Translations under genes and position numbers: made by a program
Part shown: one piece after another, positions 35,513 through 47,441 of the stretch
How the letters are laid out: each line of letters starts with the position of its first letter
Position numbering within the stretch: position 1 is the stretch's first letter
DNA from: Stenocarpella maydis
Taxonomy: Eukaryota; Ascomycota; Sordariomycetes; Diaporthales; Diaporthaceae
Assembly (NCBI GenBank): GCA_002270565.1
Contig: NQMI01000005.1
Span: 806,001 to 870,000 of the forward strand
DNA length: 64,000 bases
Direction: 5' to 3'
Notes under the pieces: model-generated
Told to the model about the DNA's origin: nothing
The model's input: only the letters and a program-made list of their open reading frames with translations
Database searches by the model: none

Positions 35513-35979
35513 TGTATGAATAAGAGTTATTAAAATGTAATAATTAAAGGATTTCTAAGTATATTAAACCTAAGAGATTAAGGGTTTATATTTGGAATAT
35601 ATTATTAGGCGGTTGTTAAGCAACACTATTAACTGATAATGATTACTAGCTATAAAGCTATTTAATGCTAGGATTGAATACTTAAATTGATGACTGAAGA
35701 GTCTGTTTTATGAAAGCTATCTACTGTGGTGATGATTGTGTTTGTATATATGTTCTGACTCTTTAGTGACTTGATGGGATTAATGGTGATGCTGTTGATT
35801 GGGTGCTGCTTGATGGAGTCAATATAGATCCTATCGATCCTGGTGGGTCCTTGACCCTAACCCTGATAAGGTGGCGTTACTGATTGGATCAGGTGGGACG
35901 CCCTTTTCGGGAGCCATTTCCCGACCTGCGGGGTTGTCTTCTGCGGTAGTCAGCCGTTGATGCTTGGTGGTTCATAACA
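35513..35979 (+). repeat. LTR copy related to the solo LTR at 38.1 kb
   Basis: Matches 38074-38562 in the same orientation. Landmarks are GAGTCTGTTTTATGAAAGCT, CTGACTCTTTAGT, GGTCCTTGACCCTAACCCT, CCTGCGGGGTTG and the terminal GGTTCATAACA. Its right end is clear; the left end near 35513 is approximate. I see no target duplication, so it may be a second solo LTR or a truncated element. Confidence 0.6.
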
Positions 35980-38073
35980 CAGAGTATGTACCTACTTGCT
36001 AGATAGTATTAAATAATGGGGACTTAATACTTACTAGAGTAAGCCTAAATTTACTATTAAATGGGTTTAATATATATAATATCTAGCCCCCTTAATACAA
36101 CTATATTAATAGCTAGCACTAAGGACTATACCACAGGATTCTTAAACTACTTTTAGGAACGTATAAATATAGCTTAAGCCTAAATGCACTTTGATTAATA
36201 ATACTGAGAATAATTAGCTAATATAAGTTATTAACTTAATAAATAGTTTTAAGTTAGGAATAGGGTATAGCTTTTCCTATTCTATATAAAAATAAACTAT
36301 TCTATATAAAAGCTAGATTAGCTATTTTAGAAGTGTACCATTATAGCTATACTCATATTATAGATAATTACTTTAGACACCCCTAGGTAAATATATTCAA
36401 TTTTTAATATTAACTACGTTAAATATATTGTAAAGGATCCCTTACCCTCTTAGATATTACTGGACCTATAACCTAGCTTTATATTAATCCTAGGGGAGAT
36501 AAATAGTAAATGGAATAAGGAGTATTTTATAGATATGATCTTATTAGGTAAAAATATACTCAGCTAACCCTGGAATAAACAATGATATCGCTAAATCTAT
36601 ATTAAATAGATACGCAAGGATAACCAAACCTAAGAGCTACTTAATAACTTTAGAAGCTTAAAAGTATTTATATAGTTTAAGGAATAATAAATGGATATCC
36701 TTACCTAAAATAGATTATAACTATAAAAAGAACCTAGAAGAGGACCATAATTAATATAATATAAATATAAGTAAAAGAGGACGGAAGAAAAGGAGTACAT
36801 ATAAGGGGACTACTTTTAAGAGATAGCTAATTATAATATAATAACTAATACCTAAAATAATAAGCTTTTAGTAAGTATATTATTATTAAGACTTAAACTT
36901 ATAATGTTTCTATATGATAAATATTTCTAATTATTTTGGATTTATTACACGCCTAGTATAGCTCTCTAGATATGTTTATATATAAATATAAAAGTAAATT
37001 AAGCTAGGGTTATAACAAGTATAATAAGCTTTAAATACTATTATACTACTAGCATCATATATACTTAGTAAAGGTATTATTACTATAACTAATAAATAAA
37101 GAGTTATCAAACAGGTTATTATCTTTATTCTTATTATTGTTTATAATAAGCTAAGTAAACTAATAATGCTAGCTCAAACTAGTACTACTTTTTAAATAAG
37201 CCGCTGGCGCCTTCATAGCATTTATAATTGCTGTAAACTTATAATAATTTTACTCTTTAGCTATATTTAAATACTTTTATATTATATTAATACCCCTATA
37301 GAAATAAAGTAGTAAGGATTAGGGAAAGTAAATATCTTAAGGCAGGTTACTAAGGTATTAGTATATTATGCCTAATTCTATATTATAGCATTAAGGTGCA
37401 TTAATAAACTAACTACGCCCTTAGTAAAATAGCTAACCTATTAGGTATTAATACTAAAATTCTAGTAAGAGATAATATTATAGTAGCCTTAGGATAGGGA
37501 AAATATAGTAGTAAGGTAATTAGATATATAGTAAGTAATAGGTATAGTTAGGGTAAGCTACTAGTTAGGGATAGAATTATGAGTATAACTATAAGAAAAG
37601 ATTACTAGAGTAGCTAAGGGTGAGTTATTAAGAGTAATATCTTTATTTTAAATAAATTTATCTTTAGCTTAAGTAAAATTATAATTTAATAGTAATTATA
37701 AGAAAGTAGTCTGTAGTAAATTAAATAAATAATACTATACTAATGGTAATAAAGCTAAATATAATTTTAGAATATATAATGCAGAGAAAGAAGAGTTTGA
37801 TAAATTAAATTCTAATTATATTAAAGTAAATTCAGCTGAATTAGTACTAATTAGTATAAATATATATATATTAGTAATTTATAATACAGTAAGATTTTAA
37901 GAATAAAGTTAGTATAAATTAATATAAAATATAAATTTCATATTAAAATTTACCTTACTTATATTAATAATATAGCCTTATTAGTGTCTTTAAATTCAAC
38001 ATTAATTAGAAGTAAGTAGTAAAGTATAGTTAATACTAATTAATACTAACTTTATTAATTATTTAGCCCTAGG

Positions 38074-38562
38074 TGTTATGATCACACCAAACCTTTATAG
38101 GGTTCAGTAGGTAACCTGTAGGGTTTATATTAGCAGATCAGCGCAGAGGCAGCACATAACTAAGTTGTAATATACAAAGACACTATTTATAAAGAGGGTA
38201 TAATCAAAAGCTATAAGGCTATCCAGTTAGTAAGACTAAATACTTAGATTAACAACTAAAGAGTCTATTCTATAAAAGCTATCTACTACAGTAATAACTA
38301 TATCCTTATATACTCTGACTCTTTAGTACCTAGTTGCTGAAGCTTATGGTTGCTCATTGATCCTTGATGAGCACAGCTGAGCCGTGAGGCTCGCGGCTGC
38401 TTATTGATCCTTACTGAGCAAGGTCGAGCTATAGGTCCTGGACCCTAACCCTAGTCTTGGCATTTGGTGCCGACTCCGCCGTCAAGGGCCTGCGGGGTTG
38501 CGACATGGCAGTTGGTCCTGGTTACCCTGAGTCCTGGGGTGCCATCGTGTTGGTTCATAATA
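38074..38562 (+). repeat. Solo LTR with 5-bp target duplication
   Basis: 489 bp beginning TGTTATGATC and ending TTCATAATA (presumably CA mutated to TA). It is flanked on both sides by CTAGG (38069-38073 and 38563-38567), the 5-bp duplication of LTR retrotransposons. It interrupts the right terminal repeat of the 34583-38654 element, so it inserted after that element and its internal part was lost by LTR recombination. Confidence 0.8.
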
Positions 38563-38654
38563 CTAGGTAGGTGCTAGGGTTAAGGGAAGTTATTGAATAT
38601 TGTAAAAATTAATCTACTTACTAATATAATCTACTTACTAGTAAACCATGTTAT

Positions 38655-39295
38655 AGATTTTATATATACGCTGCTCTGACCCTTATTAGGACCCTAATGC
38701 TAAGAAAAATATATTAATCTAGTTTACAAAACTTCTCTTATTTAATTATATATATTGTTACTTCGTAACCGTATTATTTAAACAGTTATAAGTAGCTAAA
38801 AAATATATGTATATAGAATTATACATAGACTTGTTACAGCTCTAGGAGTAAGGAAGTATTTATGTCTTTAAAATTTAACTTTTCCTTAGTATATGTAAAT
38901 TTCTGAATGCTAAGAAGTTCAACCCTCTGTAGAGACCGGGGACCCTTGCAACTTAGCAATTTATCTTTGGGCTGTATCTCCGTACACGTGTACTTTTAAG
39001 GGGACTGGCTGGTGGGTCTGGTCCTGGGGAACAAGATTTGGTTTGCGGAGTTTGAAATTCCGAACCTAGTTATTCGGTCCCACCGGTAGTTCGCGAGCGG
39101 GCACGCACGGAACTTTAATCGCCAACTCCGCTGCCCCGGATGTTGCGGAATTGTTATCCGCCCAATGCCTCCTTGTTGGTCAAGTTTAACCTGGACATTC
39201 TCATAATAAATTCTAGGCACTTCACCTCCTCACTTTAGGGTGCTCCTACGACGTTTGCATCGATAGTGTTCGTTATCATCCTGACCATTATCAAC
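38655..39295. promoter_or_regulatory. Upstream region of the P450 gene
   Basis: AT-rich to about 38900, then GC-balanced. It runs from the edge of the long-TIR element to the P450 start codon and probably contains its promoter. Confidence 0.4.
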
Positions 39296-40933
39296 ATGGC
39301 AGTCATTTTTGACAATGCGACGCCAGGCACATTTCTTGTGGTTTTGGTTGTCTTGGTTATTTCGCCCTTCGCTCTCAAAGCTTTTGTACAATACTGGCAA
39401 CTCCGTCATATCCCTGGTCCATGGATGGCAAAGTTGACCAATTTCTGGTTAGCAAGGAGGTTCTGGAGAGGTGAAATCTTCCCCAGTATCGCTGTGGAGT
39501 TGGACAAGAAATATGGCCCTGTCGTGGCGTATGGCCCAGACAGAGTATTGTTCAGTGACCCGGCAGCAGTGAGCGTTATATTCAACATCAGAAACCCATT
39601 CCCAAAGGTTTAGTATACCGCAGATCGTCAAGTTTTCGATCTAATGCTAATTTCTTCCCAGGCCGAGTCTTACGAAGTAGCAATGCAACCCGTAAAGGGT
39701 AAACTTGTGGGCACTATTATTACTGAACGCAGTGAAGCGCGTGTCTCTCTGATGAAGAAACAAATCATTGGTGCCTTTAGTACAAGGGCAATGCTCGACT
39801 ATGAACCCCACATTGACCGCAATATCACCTATTTGATGGACCGCTTTGCGGCGACGGAACAAAACAAAGAGCTCGACATTGCGACATGGAATGTCTTCTT
39901 CGCCATGGACACAATCTGCCAGATTGCCTTTAGTGAAAGCGAAGGCCTGATGGAAAGGCAAGCTGACATAGGCAAGACTCTCGAGGGAGGGAGGGCGCGC
40001 TTCCTGCATTGGCATAATTGGCAAAGCCTTCCAAAGCTCGAGAAACTCATCTTCAAGAATCGATGGGCGCTTAGAGGATCCCAGAAGAGGAACATTCTCG
40101 GCGAGCTTGCCACACAGCGACTCCAAGAGCGTATGCAGAAGGGTGGACTTGGCAGTTTCCCGGACCTACTCGACCGCTACATGCAAGCCGGTGAAAGAGA
40201 TCCTGCCACGTTTACTCCATCCACCATCGTCGGCCTGGTCGTCTCCACAATCCATGCCGGCGGAGAGACTACCTCCACAACCATCAACCTTACACTTTAT
40301 TACCTTTTGTCTAATCCACGCACACTTGCCCGGCTCAAGGACGAACTGTCTAAGGCGGATTTCTCTGATCCACCATCTTGGACCGAAGTCAATAGACTCC
40401 GCTATCTCGAGGCGTGCATAAAAGAAGCCGGCCGTCTACAGCCCCTCCTTCAAGAGCCACTGGAACGCGACGTTCCCGAAAACACAGGGGGCGTCGAAAT
40501 CGCTGGTGTCTTCATCCCCGCGGGGACCATCGTGGCTGTGAATACACATGCATTGAACTATAACCCGAAGATCTGGGGCGAAAATGTCCACGAATACAGA
40601 CCCGAACGATGGCTCGAATGCGACGAAAAACAGTTGCTGCAAATGGAGAAAGCCAATTTATTCTTCTCCGGAGGCAGGAGAGTGTGCATCGGGGAGCACG
40701 TCGCATGGATCGAGATGAAGAAATATATTTCTACACTGTTTACGAGATTTGATGTAAGCAACATCTTCACGAATCTATCTTCTCCCTTCGTATCCTAGTT
40801 TTCCTCCTGACTTAGATACTAATGTTTTTGGGCAACATAGGTTGAAATGGTGGACCCTAGTGCCCCACTAAAGCACTCCGGCTTGGTAAATTTCTTCGTC
40901 GATGAGCTTGTCGTCAGGCTGAAAGCACGGTGA
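39296..40933 (+). CDS. Cytochrome P450 monooxygenase
   Basis: Three exons (39296-39607, 39662-40753, 40841-40933) give 498 aa; introns are 54 and 87 bp. An N-terminal membrane anchor (VVLVVLVISPFALKAFV) and a proline hinge (IPGPW) indicate ER attachment. The I-helix oxygen-activation motif AGGETT is at 303-308, the K-helix EAGR at 359-362, then EYRPERW, and the haem loop FSGGRRVCIG with the axial C446. All hallmarks are present, so the gene appears functional. It resembles fungal specialised-metabolism P450s of the benzoate-hydroxylase/pisatin-demethylase type, which is family-level impression only. It stands alone between transposon relics, with no biosynthetic neighbour within about 5 kb. 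Confidence 0.9.
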
Positions 40934-41674
40934 TGATCAGCAGAGGCACTGGGACCAATATATTCACATAGGCAACATTATAAAGGCAGACTGTGATTGG
41001 CCTCGAGAGGAGCGAATTACTGGCAGCCTGCCGAGTAGAATAAATGTTAGGACCTATTATACCATCTGCATAGAAACCTCAGTTCTATAATCCGAGATCG
41101 ATTATGCAAACAGAAACCCAGTAAGGGGGCCCTATTACTATATCACGCAAACATAAGGAACGCATAATAAGGCAATAAAAGACTTTATCTATAAGAAGGG
41201 TAAGGCATAATACGTGCGGTCATAGTTCACGCACCTAGCTTTTTATATAGGCACACCCAGTACAACAAATTAAGCATACAGCAAACTATAAATTCTTATA
41301 CCTCCCCCATTCTCAAGCCCCTCCACACACGCACTATGCGCCTAAATGAAGGCCCTCCATACGCCCAGTTCAAGGCCCTCCACCCACCCCTTTAAAAATC
41401 CCTCCTCTAGGCATATAAAGGGCCTTTACTTAAGCGCGTATAGAGGGTATATAAAGGACTTTCCTAAGTATATATCCAGAAGCCCAGGCCAAGAAGGTTA
41501 GGATAGGCCTTTTATATAAATTTTTTATATACCCAGTAAGCTTTCTATATATTTAGCTAAGGGTCAGATAAGGCCTAAGTATAACGTTTAGGAGATATTA
41601 ATAGAGTTAAAATGTATATATGTAAGGAGGATAACTATATAATATAGTTAACTTTATGTATTACTAAATATATA
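40934..41674. other. 3' flank of P450 grading into AT-rich DNA
   Basis: No supported gene. The stretch near 41040-41540 has mixed composition with repeated GGCCCTCCA and CCTTTA motifs, which suggests repeat-derived sequence. Confidence 0.4.
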
Positions 41675-44600
41675 TACAACGTGATTTACTAGTAAGTAGA
41701 CTTAATTTGTAAGTAGATTAAATTTTCAATTTCTATCTTCTTTAATTTAAATATAAATATTAAAATTATCTAAGATATATATAAAGATAAATATTATTTT
41801 AAAGCTGATTTAAATCTCAAAATTATTCTATAATGATATTATTATATTAATTAATTTATTATATAAAGAATTCAAGTTAAAAGTATAAACTTAATATATA
41901 GCTATATAAAAAGGAAAAAGTTTAAAAAACTTATTTTTTAGTCCGTGCACCTTACTTAAGAATTAATAGGATTAATCGTAAATTTGATCTTATATTTATT
42001 ATAATGGTTATAAATAAAAGCAGAGTGAATAAGTATATGCAGTAGCTAAGTAGCGAAATAGTAGTATATAAGTACTATATTCCTAAGGAGATAAATATAA
42101 TTAAACTTACTCCTCCCCTTTCTTCCCTCTATTTACTCTTTTTTCCTTCACTTTTATATAAGAATCCCTCCGTACTTAAGTATTATATTACAAATGGGAG
42201 GTTATTCTAAATATCTAATATTCCTATCCTCTTCTCCCCTTATATCTTAGCCGCTCTCTTATAAGTTATTTCTTTCTATATATATATAATGATTATATAT
42301 TATAGCTAATAGTATTATTAAATAAGGATATTTAGTTTAATAAGCTTAAAAAATATATATCTTTAGGTATCTTTCCTTTTACCCTAGCTATAAGTAATCC
42401 CCTTTTTAGTTTTCTTTTATGTGTTACTCCCTTATGATATAGAAGTAATATTAATAAGGTAATATAAAAGAACGAAAAGAAAGTAGCTAAAGCTAGTTCT
42501 GCTTAAGAGGGCACTATATTCCCTATGTATAAGTAGTGCTTATATTATATATGCGCCCTATTAGAATGCTGCTAAAGAGAATAAGCCCTCAATGGAGGAG
42601 TAGACTCATTATTTTAACTAGAGTAATATATTATGCCTATATTATACCTCTGCTATACCTATATTACTCCCTTATAAGTACTTATTTTGCTAATATATTT
42701 CTAAAAACTAGCTGCTATTATTAGTACTATTATAAGAATAGTAAGAGTTACTATATTCTTATAAGTTCTATCCTTAATACCCTTATTATATAGTATTTAG
42801 GCTTGTACTATTTATAAGCTTTACTAATACTATAGTAAATCTCCTTTAGTATTATTAATCCCTTCTTTTATACCCTTAAGATTAAGGACCTAACCTAGGC
42901 CTAGAAGGCTATCTGCTTACTCTTACTTAAAGAGGATAGGATTATTATAGCTGCTGTACTCTTATTACTTTCCTCTAGTAGTAATGATAAGTTCCAATTG
43001 CTTATACGCTATATTATTGCTGCATTTAAGTAGCTTGCCCGGGCTGCTAATAAGGTTGCTACTACCGCTAACTATATTAATAATACCTAGGAGGATAAGA
43101 AGGAAAATAGGGAGGAGTGGGCACTATATGTGCGCTATAGCTATGCTATAGTTACTTAGGAAGTAAGATAGGGGACCCTAAAAATAACCTTCTTAATTTT
43201 CTTTAAGAATTACGAAGTCCTATACTTTAGGTGACCTTTTAGTAGCCCTACCACTTTATAGTTTACTCTACTTCTTACATTACTAATTTCCGTATTATTA
43301 TAAAGTATATATAGTTTTCCTATAGATTATATCTTACTATATTATTTTATAAATTTAAGTAATATTACGAGGTTAGGGGTCTGTAGTATTCTAATATATC
43401 CTCTACCTGGAATGTATTTTCCTTAAATATATTATTTTCTAGTTATAGCTTAAGCTCTTCTTCTTTACAGCTTCTATATAGCTTTAATACTATAAACAAT
43501 ACTATATTATATATTAATATTATTTAGTACTCTAAGCTAAAACAGAGGCTATATTAGCCTATTACTTTTACTATTTTAAATAAGACTAAATACTTTATAG
43601 TAAAGTTTATTATTCCTTAACTTCCATAAGTAAGTTACTAATAATTATTATTACCATTCCTCCTTTTCTTAAATACCTGTTTAATACAATATAATTATAT
43701 TATTTACTATTATTATATTTATATTATCCAAGTATTATATAATCATTATGAATCTATCCTTAGCATCCTAACCCCTCTTATCTGCCCCTAAAATATTACT
43801 TAGTAGTAGCACTACTATATCTATAAATAGTTTAAGATAACAATACAAAGATATAAAGGAGGGTATAATCTTAATACCTAAGTATACTATACTATTATAT
43901 ATAAATTATAGATATCCAAGGAAGAAGCTATGTTTCATTTACTTATATATTGCTCCTATATTCCTATAGGTAGTACTTTAGATTTTAGTTTTACCTCTTA
44001 ATTTGCCTATTTATTAAGGATAGAAAGTAGTACTTAGGTGCTACTTTATGGCTAGAATAGCATAAAGCTATTCCTAAAAGTAACTTATATATAGGTTTCC
44101 CTAGTCTAAGATAATCCCATTAGGTATCCTATATGTTATAAAAGTATAGTCTATTAGAAAATTAATAAGACTGCTATTTATAAGTTATATATTATAATAA
44201 TGTAATATATATTTTCTAAATATATTTTATTTAAATTTAAGTAGAATTACATAGGTTATTGTTATATAGATTAATTAATAGTAGTAACTTTATAATAAAC
44301 TTTATTAAAAATCCTTTATTCATAATCTTGTAAATAGTAAGGCAGATACTCAAAGAAGCCTAAGTTACTTATATTACATACTTTTACATTGAAATTATAT
44401 ATATAATTAAAAATATTTTATATTATTTGTAGAAATCTGGAAGTAATTATATATAAGTAACTTTATTAACTTGCTTATGCCTAGATGGCTAGCTAGCTTA
44501 TAATTATAATATACTCTTAATAACTATAGTCCTAAGTATATTATATTAATATTATACTTAATTATTAAATTAAAAGTCAGTTATCCTTATTAAAATGAAA

Positions 44601-46842
44601 TCTTTCTTAGCTTTTTATGCTATAATTGCCTCCTAACTATATTCTTATAATAAAATAGAAGTAATCGTCCTTATATAAATTCTGTAATAATACCCCTTAC
44701 AGCTATTTAGCAATATTTTATTATTTATTACTATATTATATAAAACCTATGTATACTTTGGTTTGTATGAGAGACAGCTATATATATAGCCTAGTAATTA
44801 CGTAATTATACTGCATTATTACTACCCTTGTTCTCCAGGCCTACAACCTAGTTATGCCAGCCTATCTGTCCGTAACTATAGTTAGTAGCCAGGCATCCTA
44901 ATATATACTATGTTATGTACAAGTTTATAAGTCCTTTTATATTCCTTTACTATAGACTTTATTACCTTTATTTAGTTAGCCTTCTAAGGGCCATCAACTG
45001 AAGTTTTTATATTAAATAGTATCAATAATAATATTATAAGCTATAAGTATATTTACCTAGTATAACTAGTATACTAATAGGTTCCTTTTTATATACTAGT
45101 ATTTTAGGTTTAGATAGTTTACAAATTTTATTAAAGTCGTCTATATATAATAAAAGTAGTACCTTTATATTATAATGGTATTAATAATTATAAGTAGCTC
45201 TAGATCTCTTATATTATAGTATGTTCTTATTAGGGTTAGTATCCTGAAGCAGAAAGCAATAAGTTACTATCTCCCCTTAAATAGTTTTAAAATAATACCT
45301 CTTATTATAACTGCAAATATATTAGTTTTAAGGCGATAAGCAGTTATAGAATTATATAATATAGTAAGTGTAGTATAGTAGACGGAGTTAATTTAAGGTC
45401 CTTAAATGCTACTATTGCCTTAAGCAGCAGTTTTAATCTCCTTATATTACTTCCTTTTAAGTAGTTAGTTAGTAGGGCGCTAATATTTAAGTAGGCTCTA
45501 ATAAATTTATTATAAAATCTAGTAGACCTAAAGAATATAAGACTATTAGAAATACTACATAGGAGTAGCTAATTTATAATAGCTATAATATAACTTTATT
45601 TGATAATGATGCTTTTAAATAAAAGATAAACCTAAGTATTTTAAATATATAAAGGCTATTAAATTAATAATTAAAAGGTTTATTTATATAACATAAAAGA
45701 AAAAATAAAATAATATATATAATATAATTATATATAATATTCATTTATATTACTATATATCATATATTATTAGGTATATAAATATATATCTATTAGCTCT
45801 ACTAGTACTTTATTAATATAATCTTAAAATATAGCTAGAGTATTAGTAAACCTAAATGGGATAATAATATATTTAAAGTAGTCATACTTGATTTAAAATG
45901 CTATCTTTTATTCATTACTTATTTGTATTTTAAGCTAGTAGTAAGCTACTTTTAAGTCTAGTTTTATATAAACTTTTGCTCTAGCAAGTAAGTTAAGGAT
46001 CTTTATAATAAGTAGTAATAGCATATAATCCTTACATATAAGCTAGTTTAGTATATAATTCTTATATATAAGCTAGTTTATTATATAATAGTTAATATAA
46101 AGGTATAGCTTGCACCCTTTCTTAAGTATAAATCTAACTAGTGCTTTAGCTAGGCTAATAGATAGCTAGATCTAACCTTATATTAGTATTTTATCCAAAT
46201 AGCTCCTAAATATCTTAAGTTCTAAGCCTAATAGGTGGTATAATAGGCCCTAAGGTAGTTATACCCGTTGCTTTAAGTTAATCTTATAGTTAATAGCATA
46301 ATACTCTAATAGGCTCTAGGCTCCTTTATTTAAGCAGAGGTGTTAAAAGTCTTTATATTTGTTAGAAAGGCGTTTTTTAAGTATATTGCTTTTACTCTAA
46401 GCCTCTAGTAAAGTAACTAGCTCTTTCCTATAGCCGGGTAATATTAAGTAAGAGATTAGGACTATTATTACTTTATAGCTTAAGAGCTGGTTAAATATAG
46501 GGCTTATATTAAGTTAGTCTTATTAAATACAAAAAGCACTACTAGCATTATCTCTAATAGATTAAAGGGTCAATAACCTATAGCTATAAGAACCTTAACA
46601 TTATACTAATATTCAAAAGATTAATAATTATAAAGCAATAATACTATATATATATATACCTATACTATTATAAATCTTAAGAAATATTAAATAACTCCTA
46701 CAAGTAGGTAATATACCCTTATTAATAGGTATAAGAAATAGGCTAGTAATAAAGTAATAATATTGCTTATATACTTCTACTATATTATAGCTAATTAAGT
46801 TTTTCTTTATTTTATAATCTATTAAGGCTTTTAAATAATATG
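41675..46842 (-). mobile_element. RIP-degraded Ty3/gypsy relic, minus strand
   Basis: AT-rich block that opens with an outward-facing long-TIR end near 41675-41740 and contains recognisable reverse-transcriptase and integrase remnants on the minus strand. The RT to IN order with decreasing coordinate fits Ty3/gypsy pol. Its 5' side is cut by the single N at 46843, so LTR and gag are not seen attached. Confidence 0.7.
44380..46016 (-). pseudogene. Gypsy pol remnant (RT and integrase)
   Basis: Minus-strand translation from 46016 to 45786 gives the Ty3/gypsy RT block: KLDLKVAYY, KIAF, YDYFKYIIIPFRFTNTLAIF and DYINKVLVELIDIYL, with stops exactly where Gln or Trp is conserved. Near 44510-44380 the integrase zinc-binding start is visible (KLASHLGISKLIKLL), followed by QCKS, where the Cys pair is expected. 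Heavily mutated, with no functional protein. Confidence 0.75.
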
Positions 46843-46843
46843 N
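46843..46843. other. Single ambiguous base (assembly join)
   Basis: One N interrupts the sequence exactly where composition switches from RIP-degraded pol to a GC-balanced LTR. Probably a scaffold gap of unknown true size. Confidence 0.8.
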
Positions 46844-47128
46844 TCTGATGAATTTGTGCTATAGAATAGCATTCAGTTCAGCGTGTGTGTGTTTCGGCAG
46901 GGTCGCAGTATGGTGCTCTGAGGCGAATTGGGACGATTGACAATGGTCTGGACAACTTTGTATTGAATTAAGTTGGGCTTCTGTAAGCCCTCCTTATATA
47001 CCCTCCGACCTCGTCTCACCCCTGGGCACGCTGCGGTAGGCTCTGGTGCAAATTTGCAAATGCCGGAGAATTCGCCCTTCCAACACACCATCTTTGGTTC
47101 CAAGCCACCAGCCAACCATAGCCCTGGC

Positions 47129-47440
47129 AATGCCCAAATTAAGTACATACAAACTTCAGAAATCAAGCTATCTAATGCACTAAGTTATATACTTTTTGGG
47201 TAAGAAATAAGGGTAATGCAGAGGTCTGAATTAAGGTGCAAATGCAGGCCAAAATAATCGACTCACGGCCACCAAACTCATCTTGCGTCGCGCACGCACT
47301 GGGCGTACTTAGCGAAAATCGCCTGACTCGCAAGTCTAGGGTAACTCCTTGCTAGGAAGTCTAGGGTAACTCCTTACAACGAAGTCTAGGGTAACTCCTT
47401 GCACGGAGTACCAACGCCCTGCTGAGCGGTTCCGTTTAAC
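47129..47440. repeat. 312-bp perfect inverted repeat, left arm
   Basis: By eye, every base matches the complement of 50055-50366, with no difference found. Confidence 0.88.
47332..47406. repeat. Three 25-bp tandem repeats in the LTR
   Basis: Unit AAGTCTAGGGTAACTCCTT plus six variable bases, repeated three times. The mirrored array is at 50089-50163. Confidence 0.85.
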
Positions 47441-47441
47441 A

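Larger units (their letters stand above)
34583..38654. mobile_element. Long-TIR DNA element, RIP-degraded
   Basis: The left end (GTAACATATGGTATTAGGAA onward) and the complement of the right end (TAACATGGTTTACTAGTAA onward) can be aligned by eye for about 150 bp, allowing C/T and G/A differences. Shared landmarks are two spaced AAGTAG motifs, then CTAGCA.CCT, then ATTAGTA.TGACTATACTT. The interior is AT-rich with stops throughout. Two LTR copies lie inside it. Further ends of this family occur near 20280, 20310, 26130, 41680, 60390, 60791 and 61321. No transposase was recognised, so the superfamily is unknown. Confidence 0.55.
46846..47441 (-). repeat. Gypsy LTR, minus orientation (596 bp)
   Basis: Read on the minus strand it begins TGTTAAACGG and ends AATTCATCA, so it has TG..CA termini. 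Composition is balanced, unlike its surroundings, and it contains a TATA-like run and three 25-bp tandem repeats. Its first 312 bp after the leading T of TGTT match the other LTR at 50055-50366 base for base. Confidence 0.7.

Noticed and set aside
35513..38562. One LTR retrotransposon with both LTRs
   Set aside because: The CTAGG duplication flanks only the 38074-38562 copy, and the space between the copies continues the DNA-element sequence near its right end, so two separate LTR insertions fit better.
42536..42724. 62-codon frame in the AT-rich block
   Set aside because: Tyr/Leu/Ile-rich translation typical of AT-rich non-coding DNA; no family pattern.
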